Positions 35,419 through 45,000 of a stretch of 64,000 bases of DNA are shown here, in pieces. The position numbers and the translations under genes are program-made. The notes under the pieces were generated by a model that saw nothing but the letters and a program-made list of their open reading frames with translations, made no database searches and was not told the DNA's origin. Position 1 is the first letter of the stretch. Every line of letters begins with the position of its first letter. Origin of the DNA: Olleya sp. Hel_I_94 (lineage in GTDB: Bacteria > Bacteroidota > Bacteroidia > Flavobacteriales > Flavobacteriaceae); NCBI RefSeq assembly GCF_007827365.1, contig NZ_VISI01000002.1, forward strand, positions 377,001-441,000. The letters run 5' to 3'.

Positions 35419-35841
35419 ATGAATAACCTACTTAAATTCGTGGCATGTCTATGCCTTATTTTTTCATCAACTAGTTGTAGTCTAGAACCTTTGGAGGGTC
35501 AAAACTCTGGCAATTCTACAAAAATTAGTAATGCAACAGCAACTACTTTTTGTGATAATCAAGATCCGCAATCTAGACTAATTAACAATGGAACGATAGC
35601 GTATACGTTTACAATTATAGATATTGACCAAAATGTTATTGAAATTTTAAATGTAGCTCCTGGAACTTCATCTTCTTGGTCAAGTTTTAATGAAGGACAA
35701 ACTATTTTTAGTGTTGATGGGTCTGCATACAATGTATCAGACAGTAAAGTTGTTTTAGATATGTCTACTTGTACTAAAGTAGAAATCGTAATTAACAATT
35801 TAAATGAAGTTAATGAACCAATCATTTTAACTTTAGATTAA
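35419..35841 (+). CDS. Small lipoprotein of unknown function
   Basis: 140 residues. The signal peptide ends at STSC (Cys20), a lipoprotein box. The mature part is polar and strand-rich with two further Cys near 45 and 117 (TTFCDNQD, MSTCTK) that could pair, and it reads like a small beta-sandwich (IAYTFTIIDIDQNVIEILNVAPGTSSSW). No family recognised. Its last four bases overlap the end of the convergent methyltransferase gene. The preceding 480 bp hold no other gene. Confidence 0.72.
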   Translation: MNNLLKFVACLCLIFSSTSCSLEPLEGQNSGNSTKISNATATTFCDNQDPQSRLINNGTIAYTFTIIDIDQNVIEILNVAPGTSSSWSSFNEGQTIFSVDGSAYNVSDSKVVLDMSTCTKVEIVINNLNEVNEPIILTLD

Positions 35842-37028
35842 ATTTTTACTGAACTTATTATAGTTTTTGAGTTTTCGAGGATGGTGGTGAAAAATAAATA
35901 GTTTTTACCACCATCTTTAATTTTAAACTTATTTCTAATTTGAGCAACTGTTTCAGAAAAGTTTCTTGTGGTAATATTTGCTTGATTTAAGTTTATTTCT
36001 TTCTTATAAGATTTTTTATTGTATGCTATTGTTTTGATTATTTTAAAACGTCTTCCAGGAAATTGAATTAAATCATTACTTGTATATAAATGCGAGTGTT
36101 TGTGTAGTTTATATATGTTTTTAATACCTGCAATACTATTAAATGCTCCTGATTTTAAAATGGCTGTATTTGGCTCGTATAGATAATTTAAAGGTTGACT
36201 GTAAGTAGGAGTAGTTTCTAATTCGTTTTTTAAAGTAAAATTAAAACGCTGTGTATCTTTATTAGTAATATTTATTGTTTTGATTTCTATTTCATTACTA
36301 AAATCTTTTTCTAAAATCCATAAAAGCTCTTTTACTTCGTTATTTACTGCTACACAATGAATGTGTTTTACGTTTTGTAATTCGCTAATTCCAGATGTAA
36401 TATCTAAGATTGGTGACGTTTTTATCATTATATTCTTAGAATACTGAAAAAGCATATCCAAGTTTTCTGGAACATTTGGTAAGCAATCTTTAAGTAAAAA
36501 AACTTTACCTTTAATATCATTTCTTCTTGATGGATCAATGTAAATCCAATCTACTTTTTTACCAATAGTTTTTAAAACTTCTAGTCCATCATTTGCATGA
36601 AACGTTATGTTGTTTACTTTTAACTTAGATGTATTCTTTTCTACTATTTCAGATAAACTAACGTTTAAATCGCAATGTATTACTGTATCTACTTTTTTTG
36701 AAAAATAGTAACAATCTACACCAAATCCTCCAGTAATATCAATGATTGATTTTCCTGAAATTAAATTAGATTTATATTGTGCTGTAACTTCTGAGGATGT
36801 TTGCTCTATATTAAGTTTAGGCGGAAAGTATATGTTAGGAGTATTAAACCAAGTCGGTAATTTTTTTTCACACTTTTTTTTAGATTCAATTTGTGTGATT
36901 ATATCTTGTTTTAAATTATTATCAAAGGGAATTCCTTTTAAAGCTAAATTGGCTAGGTCAGAATTAATATTTTGATTAATGAATTCTTGTATTTTGGGGT
37001 CTAAAATGGCTTTATTAAAATTAGTCAT
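35838..37028 (-). CDS. Class I SAM-dependent methyltransferase with THUMP-like C-terminus
   Basis: 396 residues. The SAM-binding motif I is IIDITGGFGVDCYYFSKKVDTVIHCDLN (about 95-122), and the catalytic-type motif is WIYIDPSRRNDIKGKVF. This DPSRR form resembles the DPPY motifs of nucleic-acid methyltransferases. The C-terminal part (FKIIKTIAYNKKSYKKEINLNQANITTRNFSETVAQIRNKFKIKDGGKNYLFF) fits THUMP-like domains. An RNA target is likely but not shown. It overlaps the AI-2E gene upstream by eight bases, indicating coupling. Confidence 0.85.
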   Translation of the reverse strand: MTNFNKAILDPKIQEFINQNINSDLANLALKGIPFDNNLKQDIITQIESKKKCEKKLPTWFNTPNIYFPPKLNIEQTSSEVTAQYKSNLISGKSIIDITGGFGVDCYYFSKKVDTVIHCDLNVSLSEIVEKNTSKLKVNNITFHANDGLEVLKTIGKKVDWIYIDPSRRNDIKGKVFLLKDCLPNVPENLDMLFQYSKNIMIKTSPILDITSGISELQNVKHIHCVAVNNEVKELLWILEKDFSNEIEIKTINITNKDTQRFNFTLKNELETTPTYSQPLNYLYEPNTAILKSGAFNSIAGIKNIYKLHKHSHLYTSNDLIQFPGRRFKIIKTIAYNKKSYKKEINLNQANITTRNFSETVAQIRNKFKIKDGGKNYLFFTTILENSKTIISSVKI

Positions 37029-38115
37029 CCAAGCCTTGTGTCAATTTATTTACCACTCTGTATTCTGATAAAAACTCCTTTGATATAACTTTTATTGCTG
37101 TATATGTTGGTACTGCTAATATCATACCTACTATACCAAAAAGTAATCCTGCTATGATTATTACTAAAAATATCTCTAAAGGGTGAGAATTAACACTTTT
37201 AGAAAATATAAAAGGTTGGCTAATAAAATTATCTACAAGTTGTGCGATTATAAAACCAATCATAACATACATTGTTTTTGGTAAAATTACATCGCTAAAA
37301 TTTTCGCCTAAATTACTAGACATACTTAACAGGATTAGCAAAAATGCACTAATTATTGGTCCTACGTATGGTATTATATTTAGTAATGCACACAGTGTTG
37401 CTATAATTACAGCATTTTCGATTCCAAAAATTAATAGTACGATGGAGTAAATTGTAAATAGTATTAATAGTTGCAATACTAAGCCACCAAAATATCTTGT
37501 TAATAAATCACGAATAGTTACAAAGGATTTTCTTAATCTTTTTTCATGCTTTTTAGGAAGCACAGTTACTATACCTGTACTCATTAATTTGCTGTCTTTT
37601 AAGAAGAAAAAGGAAATAAAAAGCACTGAAAATAATCCTATGCTAAAGCTTCCTAGTCCTGATATAAAATAGTTTAAAAATTCTGGTATAACTCCAAAAT
37701 TAATTTTTGACATTATTTTAGAGTCTTTGAAAGATTCTTCCACTTCGTTTGTGCTTAAGCCAAAATGACTTATTGCTTCTTTATATAAGTTTTCGATATT
37801 AGATTGTAATAAATCTATATCTAATAAAGATAAATTTTGTCCTTGTTCTATAATTAAAGGGATAAATAAACTAATTAACCCGAAAACAAGACTTAAAAAT
37901 AATATCATGGTAGATACTACAGCCAGCGTATCGGAAAATTTTAATCTATTTTTTAAAAACACGACTAATGGTCGTCCCAACAGGGATACAACTCCAGCTA
38001 TTACCAAATAAACAATTACAGATTGTATCTTATACACAAACCATATCAATAAGGCTAATCCTAATAGGACAGCACAAGCTTTTAAAATTCCGTTTGCAAT
38101 TGTTCTTGAAGTCAT
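37021..38115 (-). CDS. AI-2E family transporter (PerM-like)
   Basis: 364 residues with about seven membrane helices in the AI-2E exporter order: a first pair near 10-50, one near 60-85, a soluble stretch about 90-150, then helices to the end. The family motif IPYVGPIISAFLLILL is present, as is the closing region IAGLLFGIVGMILAVPTYTAIKVI. Substrates of these permeases vary (quorum signals, Na+/H+ exchange, others) and cannot be told here. It lies between trmH-like and methyltransferase genes on one minus-strand transcript. Confidence 0.92.
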   Translation of the reverse strand: MTSRTIANGILKACAVLLGLALLIWFVYKIQSVIVYLVIAGVVSLLGRPLVVFLKNRLKFSDTLAVVSTMILFLSLVFGLISLFIPLIIEQGQNLSLLDIDLLQSNIENLYKEAISHFGLSTNEVEESFKDSKIMSKINFGVIPEFLNYFISGLGSFSIGLFSVLFISFFFLKDSKLMSTGIVTVLPKKHEKRLRKSFVTIRDLLTRYFGGLVLQLLILFTIYSIVLLIFGIENAVIIATLCALLNIIPYVGPIISAFLLILLSMSSNLGENFSDVILPKTMYVMIGFIIAQLVDNFISQPFIFSKSVNSHPLEIFLVIIIAGLLFGIVGMILAVPTYTAIKVISKEFLSEYRVVNKLTQGLDD

Positions 38116-38141
38116 ATATGTAAATATATAATTATTGAAAT

Positions 38142-38648
38142 TTATTTTAGCGAAAACTGTTTAGTAATTTCATATAGTGTGATACTAGTGGCTTGAACAA
38201 CATTCATGCTACTATTTTGGCCAAACATATTTATATGTACTATGGCATCGCTAATTTTTAGGACTTCCTCGGATACTCCAAAGTTTTCATCTCCTATAAT
38301 TAATGCGATAGGTTGATTAGGATTAAATTTAACTTTATTTAATGCTTGACTATTTGTAGATATTTCTAAAGAAAGAATAAAATAATTGTTTTCCTTTAAT
38401 TTGTTAACGACTTCTAATGCTGATTTATGCATTTCATAATTCACAGACTTTTCTGTAGCACGAGAAGTTTTGGTCATTTTTCTACCTAAAGGAATGTCTG
38501 TTCCACAAAATATTAATTTTTCTATACCAAAAGCATCACAAGCTCTAAACAAACTTCCAATATTTGGTGCGTTTGAAACGTTTTGACATACAACTGTTAC
38601 AGGAAATTGTTGTTGTTTAAATTTTGAATTATAGTGTGTAAGTTGCAA
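38142..38648 (-). CDS. TrmH/SpoU family RNA methyltransferase
   Basis: 168 residues, one SPOUT domain. The three family motifs are seen: NVSNAPNIGSLFRACDAFGIEKLIFCG (motif 1, Asn and Arg), IALIIGDENFGVSEEVL (motif 2) and INMFGQNSSMNVVQATSITLYEI (motif 3). It 2'-O-methylates a ribose in tRNA or rRNA; position unknown. It has no N-terminal extension, so is similar in size to TrmL-like enzymes. It starts the AI-2E / methyltransferase transcript. Confidence 0.93.
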   Translation of the reverse strand: MQLTHYNSKFKQQQFPVTVVCQNVSNAPNIGSLFRACDAFGIEKLIFCGTDIPLGRKMTKTSRATEKSVNYEMHKSALEVVNKLKENNYFILSLEISTNSQALNKVKFNPNQPIALIIGDENFGVSEEVLKISDAIVHINMFGQNSSMNVVQATSITLYEITKQFSLK

Positions 38649-38761
38649 ATTTATAGATGCTATTTAATACTTATTAGTAAATAAAGATAATATTAGTTAA
38701 AATTAAAATGATTTAAGCTAATATAATTTAAAGTATGTAATAGGAGTTAGGCTTATTCAAA

Positions 38762-39403
38762 TTAATTTTCAAAAGCATATTTAACAATATTAGCTCCCAT
38801 TTTTAAAGCTTTAAGTCTGATGTCTTCTGGATCATTATGTACTTCTTGATCTTCCCAACCGTCTCCTAAATCACTTTCAAAAGTAAATAGTACCACTAAT
38901 CTAGTGTCATGATATAATCCAAAAGCTTGTGGTCTTTTACCATCATGCTCATGAATTTTTGGTAATCCGTCTTTAAATAAAAAAGCTGTACTAAAAATTG
39001 GATGTGTTATTGGAAGCTCTTCTAATTCTTGATTTGGAAAAATTTGTTTTAAGGCAGCCACTACATAAGGTTGCATTCCATAATTGTCATCAATATGCAA
39101 AAAACCACCTGACTTTAAATAAATACGTAAATTTTCAGCTTCGTCATCGTCAAATATTACATTTCCATGACCTGTCATGTGTAACAAAGGAAACCTAAAA
39201 ACATCACTACTTCCAGCTTCTACGGTTTCTGGTTTTGTATTTATTTTGGTATCAATATTTGCGTTACAAAACTTAATAAGGTTAGGTAGTGCTGTTGGAT
39301 TACTATACCAGTCTCCACCACCTTTATATTTTAGTATTGCTAAATCTTGACTATGTAAGAAAACAGAGAATAACAAAAATACTATTAAGTGTCTTAGTTT
39401 CAT
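38762..39403 (-). CDS. DUF4159 domain protein, exported
   Basis: 213 residues with a signal peptide (MKLRHLIVFLLFSVFLHSQD). The rest is a DUF4159 domain: ILKYKGGGDWYSNPTALPNLIKFCN, FRFPLLHMTGHGNVIFDDDEAENLRIYLKSGGFLHIDDNYG, and TRLVVLFTFESDLGDGWEDQEVHNDP. The fold resembles a glutamine-amidotransferase-like or ThuA-like shape, but the catalytic residues are not evident. Function unknown. It lies 3 bp from rsmE, so the two are in one operon. Confidence 0.9.
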   Translation of the reverse strand: MKLRHLIVFLLFSVFLHSQDLAILKYKGGGDWYSNPTALPNLIKFCNANIDTKINTKPETVEAGSSDVFRFPLLHMTGHGNVIFDDDEAENLRIYLKSGGFLHIDDNYGMQPYVVAALKQIFPNQELEELPITHPIFSTAFLFKDGLPKIHEHDGKRPQAFGLYHDTRLVVLFTFESDLGDGWEDQEVHNDPEDIRLKALKMGANIVKYAFEN

Positions 39404-39406
39404 AAA

Positions 39407-40111
39407 TTACTCGTTTATAAAAGCAATACTATGACATGCAACTATTGCTGCAGTCTCTGTACGTAACCTTGTTTCTCCCAAAGTTACAGGAATAAATTTA
39501 TTTTGAATTGCCATTTTTATTTCTTTAACAGAAAAATCGCCTTCAGGTCCAATTAAAATGGTAATTTTTTTATTAGGAAGTACTTGTGATTTTAAAGATT
39601 TTTTATCGGTTTCCTCGCAATGTGCAATATAGGTGTCTCCATCAAAATTTTGATTAATATAGTCTTTAAATGTTATTGGCGCATTTAAAATAGGGTAGTA
39701 GCAGCTTAAAGATTGTTTCATTGCAGATTGAATTATCTTATCAAAACGTTCAATTTTGACTACTTTTCTTTCGCTATGATCACAAATTATTGGTGTGATG
39801 CTGGTAATACCAATTTCTGTAGCTTTTTCTAAAAACCACTCGTAACGATCATTCATTTTAGTTGGTGCAACAGCTAAATGTAATTGATAATTTTTAGGCG
39901 CTTGATGTGTGGTGTTTAAAATATTTACAACACAGTTTTTTTGATCTGCAATGGTCAATTCAGCTTCAAATAAATACCCTTTACCATTGGTAATGTTAAG
40001 TAGGTCACCTGTTTTTTTACGTAATACTTTAACAATGTGCCTACTCTCGTCCTTAGGAAACGAAAATTGATTAGTATCTGGAGCTATATCTGGATTGTAA
40101 AATAATTGCAT
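39407..40111 (-). CDS. rsmE: 16S rRNA (uracil1498-N3)-methyltransferase RsmE
   Basis: 234 residues. The N-terminal PUA-like domain (MQLFYNPDIAPDTNQFSFPKDESRHIVKVLRKKTGDLLNITNG) and C-terminal SPOUT domain (ITILIGPEGDFSVKEI, LGETRLRTETAAIVACHSI) are complete. It methylates U1498 in the decoding centre of 16S rRNA. It starts 5 bp from the PpiC-type gene and is followed by the DUF4159 gene 3 bp away. Confidence 0.96.
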   Translation of the reverse strand: MQLFYNPDIAPDTNQFSFPKDESRHIVKVLRKKTGDLLNITNGKGYLFEAELTIADQKNCVVNILNTTHQAPKNYQLHLAVAPTKMNDRYEWFLEKATEIGITSITPIICDHSERKVVKIERFDKIIQSAMKQSLSCYYPILNAPITFKDYINQNFDGDTYIAHCEETDKKSLKSQVLPNKKITILIGPEGDFSVKEIKMAIQNKFIPVTLGETRLRTETAAIVACHSIAFINE

Positions 40112-40116
40112 ATCAC

Positions 40117-40746
40117 TTATTTTGCGATTACCTTTAAAACTTTAATTTCCTTAATCTTTTTAATTCTTTCGGTTTTTAAAATAATATAAAAACCATTGCT
40201 TTCTTCAACTCTTACAGTATAAAGGGTATCTAGTTTATTATCTAAATTAAAGGCTTGTTCTTCCACTTCTAAAGGCATTTTTCCTTCTTTTAGCCATCCA
40301 GAATCTCCACCACGTTTAGCGTTTTTATCCATAGAATAACGCTTTGCTAAATCGTCAAAACTTATACCTTCTTCAAAAGATTTAAATATTTCATTTTTAT
40401 ATTGTACAATTTGTGTCGCATCTAACGTGTTACCATCAAAATAGATATAACTAATACGGTAATGTCTTTCGTCTGTTTTATCTATAACCTTGTAATGTGT
40501 TGTGTTAAATTCCGATTTAACGACCTCTGTACCACCAACACTAGTATTCATTAATTTTGTAGCTAGTTTGGTTTTGTGCTTTTCTTCGTTAAAAATTAAA
40601 ATTTTATTTTTTCTAGATTTTTTACTTACCAAAAATTTTTCAGCTTGTTCTACCGTTACAATAGTATCTAATTCTTTTTCTAAATCTTTTTGAGCATATA
40701 TAGAAACAGTTAGTAAGCAAATAGTAAGTTTAATAAGGGTTTTCAT
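40117..40746 (-). CDS. Exported parvulin-type peptidyl-prolyl isomerase
   Basis: 209 residues with a signal peptide (MKTLIKLTICLLTVSIYAQ). The C-terminal half holds a rotamase (PpiC) domain: ISFDDLAKRYSMDKNAKRGGDSGWLKEGKMPLEVEEQAFNL and TLYTVRVEESNGFYIILKTERI. This helps fold envelope proteins. It is smaller than SurA and has no second domain. The N-terminal part (residues 25-110) is strand-rich and unassigned. It is coupled to rsmE. Confidence 0.88.
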   Translation of the reverse strand: MKTLIKLTICLLTVSIYAQKDLEKELDTIVTVEQAEKFLVSKKSRKNKILIFNEEKHKTKLATKLMNTSVGGTEVVKSEFNTTHYKVIDKTDERHYRISYIYFDGNTLDATQIVQYKNEIFKSFEEGISFDDLAKRYSMDKNAKRGGDSGWLKEGKMPLEVEEQAFNLDNKLDTLYTVRVEESNGFYIILKTERIKKIKEIKVLKVIAK

Positions 40747-40831
40747 TTTGTATAAAGGAATTTTAATTTCAACAAAAAAACAAAATTAAAGTTTAAATGA
40801 AGAAAAATTATTGCTTTTAGTACTATCGCAA

Positions 40832-41854
40832 TTATATTTTAAGTCTAGAGTTGGCCATAACATTTTGTTCCGCAAAGTCACCATCTAAAAATTTTAGGTA
40901 GCCAACAATAGCTATCATAGCTGCATTGTCTGTGGTAAATTCAAATTTAGGCACGTAGGTTGTCCAACCATGCTTGGTTTCGGCATCTTTTAACGCTTGT
41001 CTAATTCCGCTATTTGCAGATACGCCACCACCTATGGCAATATGTTTAATATCTGTTAATTTAACTGCTTTTTTTAACTTGTCTGTCAGAATACCAATTA
41101 TAGTATACTGTATAGATGCACAGATGTCGTTAAGGTTTTCTGCTATAAAATTAGGGTTAAGTTTAACTTGTTTTTGGATAAAGTACAATACAGCAGTCTT
41201 AAAACCTGAAAAACTAAAATTAAGTCCATCCACTCTAGGTTTAGTAAAAGGGAAGGCTTTAGGACTACCTAGTTGTGCAAGTTTGTCTATTTGTGGACCA
41301 GCAGGATAGCCTAATCCTAATATTTTACCACTTTTATCAAATGCTTCTCCAACAGCATCATCAATAGTTTCTCCAATAACTTCCATATCAAAGTAATGTT
41401 TGACTTTTACAATCTGTGTGTGTCCACCAGAGATAGTCATGGCTAAAAACGGAAATGGAGGCTTTTTAAAACCGTCCTCTTCAATAAAATGCGCCAATAT
41501 ATGTGCTTGCATATGGTTTACATCAATTAAAGGGATATCTAATCCAAAAGCTAACGATTTTGCAAACGATGTACCTACAAGTAGGCTACCCATTAATCCT
41601 GGGCCTTTTGTAAAAGCAATAGCACTAAGTTGGTCTTTAGTAATTCCGGCTTGCTTTAAAGCTTGATCTACTACAGGTACAATATTTTGTTGATGCGCTC
41701 TAGAGGCTAATTCTGGTACAACACCACCATAGGCTTCATGTATTTTTTGACTGGCAATAACGTTGCTTAATATTTTTCCATTTAGGATTACAGAAGCAGC
41801 TGTATCATCACAAGAACTTTCAATTCCGAGTATATAAATATTTTGTGAAGTCAT
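40832..41854 (-). CDS. tsaD: tRNA N6-adenosine threonylcarbamoyltransferase TsaD
   Basis: 340 residues. The metal-binding motif HMQAHILAHF (His114 and His118) and ATP-grasp-like ASKHA motifs (LGIESSCDDTAASVI, MTISGGHTQIV, AIGGGVSANSGIRQAL) are complete. With TsaB, TsaC and TsaE it makes t6A37 of ANN-reading tRNAs. The other subunits are not in the window. It is divergent from tamB. The 161-bp intergenic region holds a TAATTTTG box at 41881-41888 on the plus strand. Confidence 0.97.
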   Translation of the reverse strand: MTSQNIYILGIESSCDDTAASVILNGKILSNVIASQKIHEAYGGVVPELASRAHQQNIVPVVDQALKQAGITKDQLSAIAFTKGPGLMGSLLVGTSFAKSLAFGLDIPLIDVNHMQAHILAHFIEEDGFKKPPFPFLAMTISGGHTQIVKVKHYFDMEVIGETIDDAVGEAFDKSGKILGLGYPAGPQIDKLAQLGSPKAFPFTKPRVDGLNFSFSGFKTAVLYFIQKQVKLNPNFIAENLNDICASIQYTIIGILTDKLKKAVKLTDIKHIAIGGGVSANSGIRQALKDAETKHGWTTYVPKFEFTTDNAAMIAIVGYLKFLDGDFAEQNVMANSRLKI

Positions 41855-42015
41855 TAGTTATTTTTAGGCATAATAATTGTTAATTTTGATGAAATGTTTA
41901 ACAACTCAATTACATTTGTTATAATAATTACAAAAGTAAGTTATTCCGTATAATTTTTAACTTTAAAAGCAATATCAAAAAAATTCTCAAAATAATAGGT
42001 AAACTGATAGCTATC

Positions 42016-45000
42016 TTGCTATTGTTATTCGTCATTGTGGTGTTAGTTTTATCTATTCCTGCGGTTCAAACGCGTTTAGGTAAATCTGCCACTAATTGGG
42101 TAAATGAGCAATATAAAACTAATATTAATATAGAAAAGATTGGTTTACAGTTTAATGGAGAGGTTGAGATTAAAGGCGTATTAATTAGAGATTATAAAAA
42201 GGATACCTTAATTAGTGCAAGCCAGCTAAATACATCCATAGTTAATTTTAAAAATTTATATAAAGGAAAATTAAATTTTGCAGACATTGATTTAGAAGAT
42301 TTAATTTTTAATATCGTTACTTATAAGGACGAAACAGATACTAATCTTGATGTTTTTGTTGCTAGATTTGACGACGACAATCCTAGACCAGAAAAAAGCA
42401 CCTTTTTATTATCCTCTAGTGATGTAACAATTTCTAACGGAACGTTTAATTTTATAAACTATAATAAGGAGACACCACAGATACTAAATTTTCATGGTAT
42501 AAATTTAAATGGAACCAATTTTGTAATTGATGGTAGTGATGTCAAAACCAGAATAAATACCATGCAATTTGTAGATAGTCGTGGTTTAAAATTAGAAAAT
42601 CTAACCTCTAATTTTTCGTATACATTATCTCAAATGCGTTTTGACGACTTAAATTTAAAAACACCACAGTCTTATCTGCAAGGAGATCTAATATTTAGTT
42701 ATAACAGAGCAGATTTTAAAGAGTTTGAAGACAAAGTTAAAGTAGAGGCTAATTTTACAGAAGGAAGCGTTTTATTAGACGAATTAAATGTGTTTTACAA
42801 CGAATTTGGTATAAACCAAAGAGCAGATTTTTCGACAAAATTATATGGTACACTTAACAATCTAACTGCTCAAAATTTAAAGTTAGAGACCAGTCGAAAC
42901 ACTAAAATTTACGGAACACTTAATTTTAAAAACCTATTTAATGCTGAAGATAATAACTTTGCTATGCAAGGTGATTTTGAAAATTTATCCTCAAATTATA
43001 AAGACTTAAAAGCACTGCTACCTAATGTATTAGGACAATCAATACCAACCATATTTGATAAGTTAGGAAACTTTAAGGTGGTTGGAAACACTAATATTAC
43101 AACACAAAAGATAAAAGCAGATCTAGAGATAAGCACCTCTTTAGGTTACGTAAATTCCAATTTAGAAATGTCTAACATTAATAATATTGATTACGCATCC
43201 TATAAAGGTAATATTATTTTGGACGAGTTTAATTTGGGTAAAATGTTAGACGATCCCAATTTAGGTAGCACCTCGTTAAATGTAGATGTTGATGGTGTTG
43301 GTTTTAAAAAAGAAAATTTAAAAACTCAACTAAAAGGTGACATTTACAGTATAAATTATAACAAATATACTTATCAAGGTATTGTAGTTAATGGACAATA
43401 CAAACAAAGTAAGTTTAATGGTAAATTAGTTGCTAACGACAAAAATTTACAACTAGAGTTTAATGGATTAGCAGATTTATCTAAAAATGTCAGAACCTTT
43501 GATTTTGAAGCCAAAGTTGATTATGCCAACTTAAAAGCACTTAATTTTTATAACAGAGACGAACAATCAGAGTTTAAAGGTATAGTGGACATGAAAATGA
43601 CTGCTAATAATATCGATGATGCAGTTGGTAGTATCAATTTTAAAAATACAGTGTATAAAAATGAGAACGACACCTATACATTTAAGGACTTTGCTATTAG
43701 TTCTGAGTTTTTAGACAACGAACGATTTATTAAAGTAAACTCTCCAGAAATTGTCGAAGGACAATTAAAAGGAAACTTTAAATTTAATGACTTAGGGCTA
43801 CTTTTTGAAAATTCGCTTAAAAGTATCTACACTAATTATGTTCCAAATAAAATTGAAGGTAATCAATATGTAGATTTTAACTTTAAAATTTATAATAAAA
43901 TAATTGAAGTCTTTTTACCAGAAGTAGAAGTAGGTGCAAACACCTTTATTAAAGGTCGTGTAGAGAGTAACGAAAAAGCATTTAAGCTAACGTTTAAATC
44001 TCCTAAGATTAAATTGTTAGACTATTTTGCAGATGCAATTGAGGTGCAAGTGGATAATAATAACCCTTTATTTAACACTTACGTAGAAGTTGATAGCGTA
44101 TACACCAAGCACTACAGCGTGTCTAAGTTTAATTTAATTAACGTGACTTTAAACGATACTTTGTTTATGAGATCAGAGTTTAAAGGAGGTAAACGTAATG
44201 ACGATTTTTATAACTTAAGTTTTTATCATACTATCAATAAAGACAACCAATCTGTAGTTGGTTTTAAAAAGAGTGATGTTACTTTTAAAGGTAATAAATG
44301 GTATGTAAATGAAGAAAAAAACAAGTTAAATAAAGTAATATTTGACAGAGATTTTAAAGATTTTAAAATTGAGGAGTTAGTTATGAATCATGAAAATGAA
44401 GAAATTAAACTAGCCGGAACTATAAAAGACTCAACCTACAAAGACATAAAATTAAATTTTAAAGATGTCGATTTAAATAAAATTGTTCCCGATTTTGATG
44501 GTCTTACTTTAGCAGGTAATATTAACGGTAATCTTGATGTTTTACAACAAAACGGAAGCTATTTACCAAATTCTGCAATAACCATTGATAATTTAGAAGT
44601 CAACGACACTTTTTTAGGATCTTTTGATGCTAAAATCACAGGTAACGCTACATTATCTAATTACATTGTAGATGCTAAGATTAAGGATGATGACACCAAT
44701 TCATTTACAGCAAAAGGTAATATAAATATTGCTGCAGATGATGCCTATATCGATGTGGATTTGGATTTCAATAAATTCAGTTTAAAAATACTAAACCCTT
44801 TCCTAGAAGGCGTTTTAAGCGATATAAGAGGAGATGTTTTTGGAACAGCTAAAGTGGTAGGTAGTTTAGATAAACCTAATTTTAACGGACAATTAAATAT
44901 AGATAAAGGTGGTTTAGGTGTGCCTTATTTAAATGTAGATTATGCATTTCAGGATAAAGCTTCTGTTAGTTTAAAAAATCAAAGTTTTATATTTAACACC

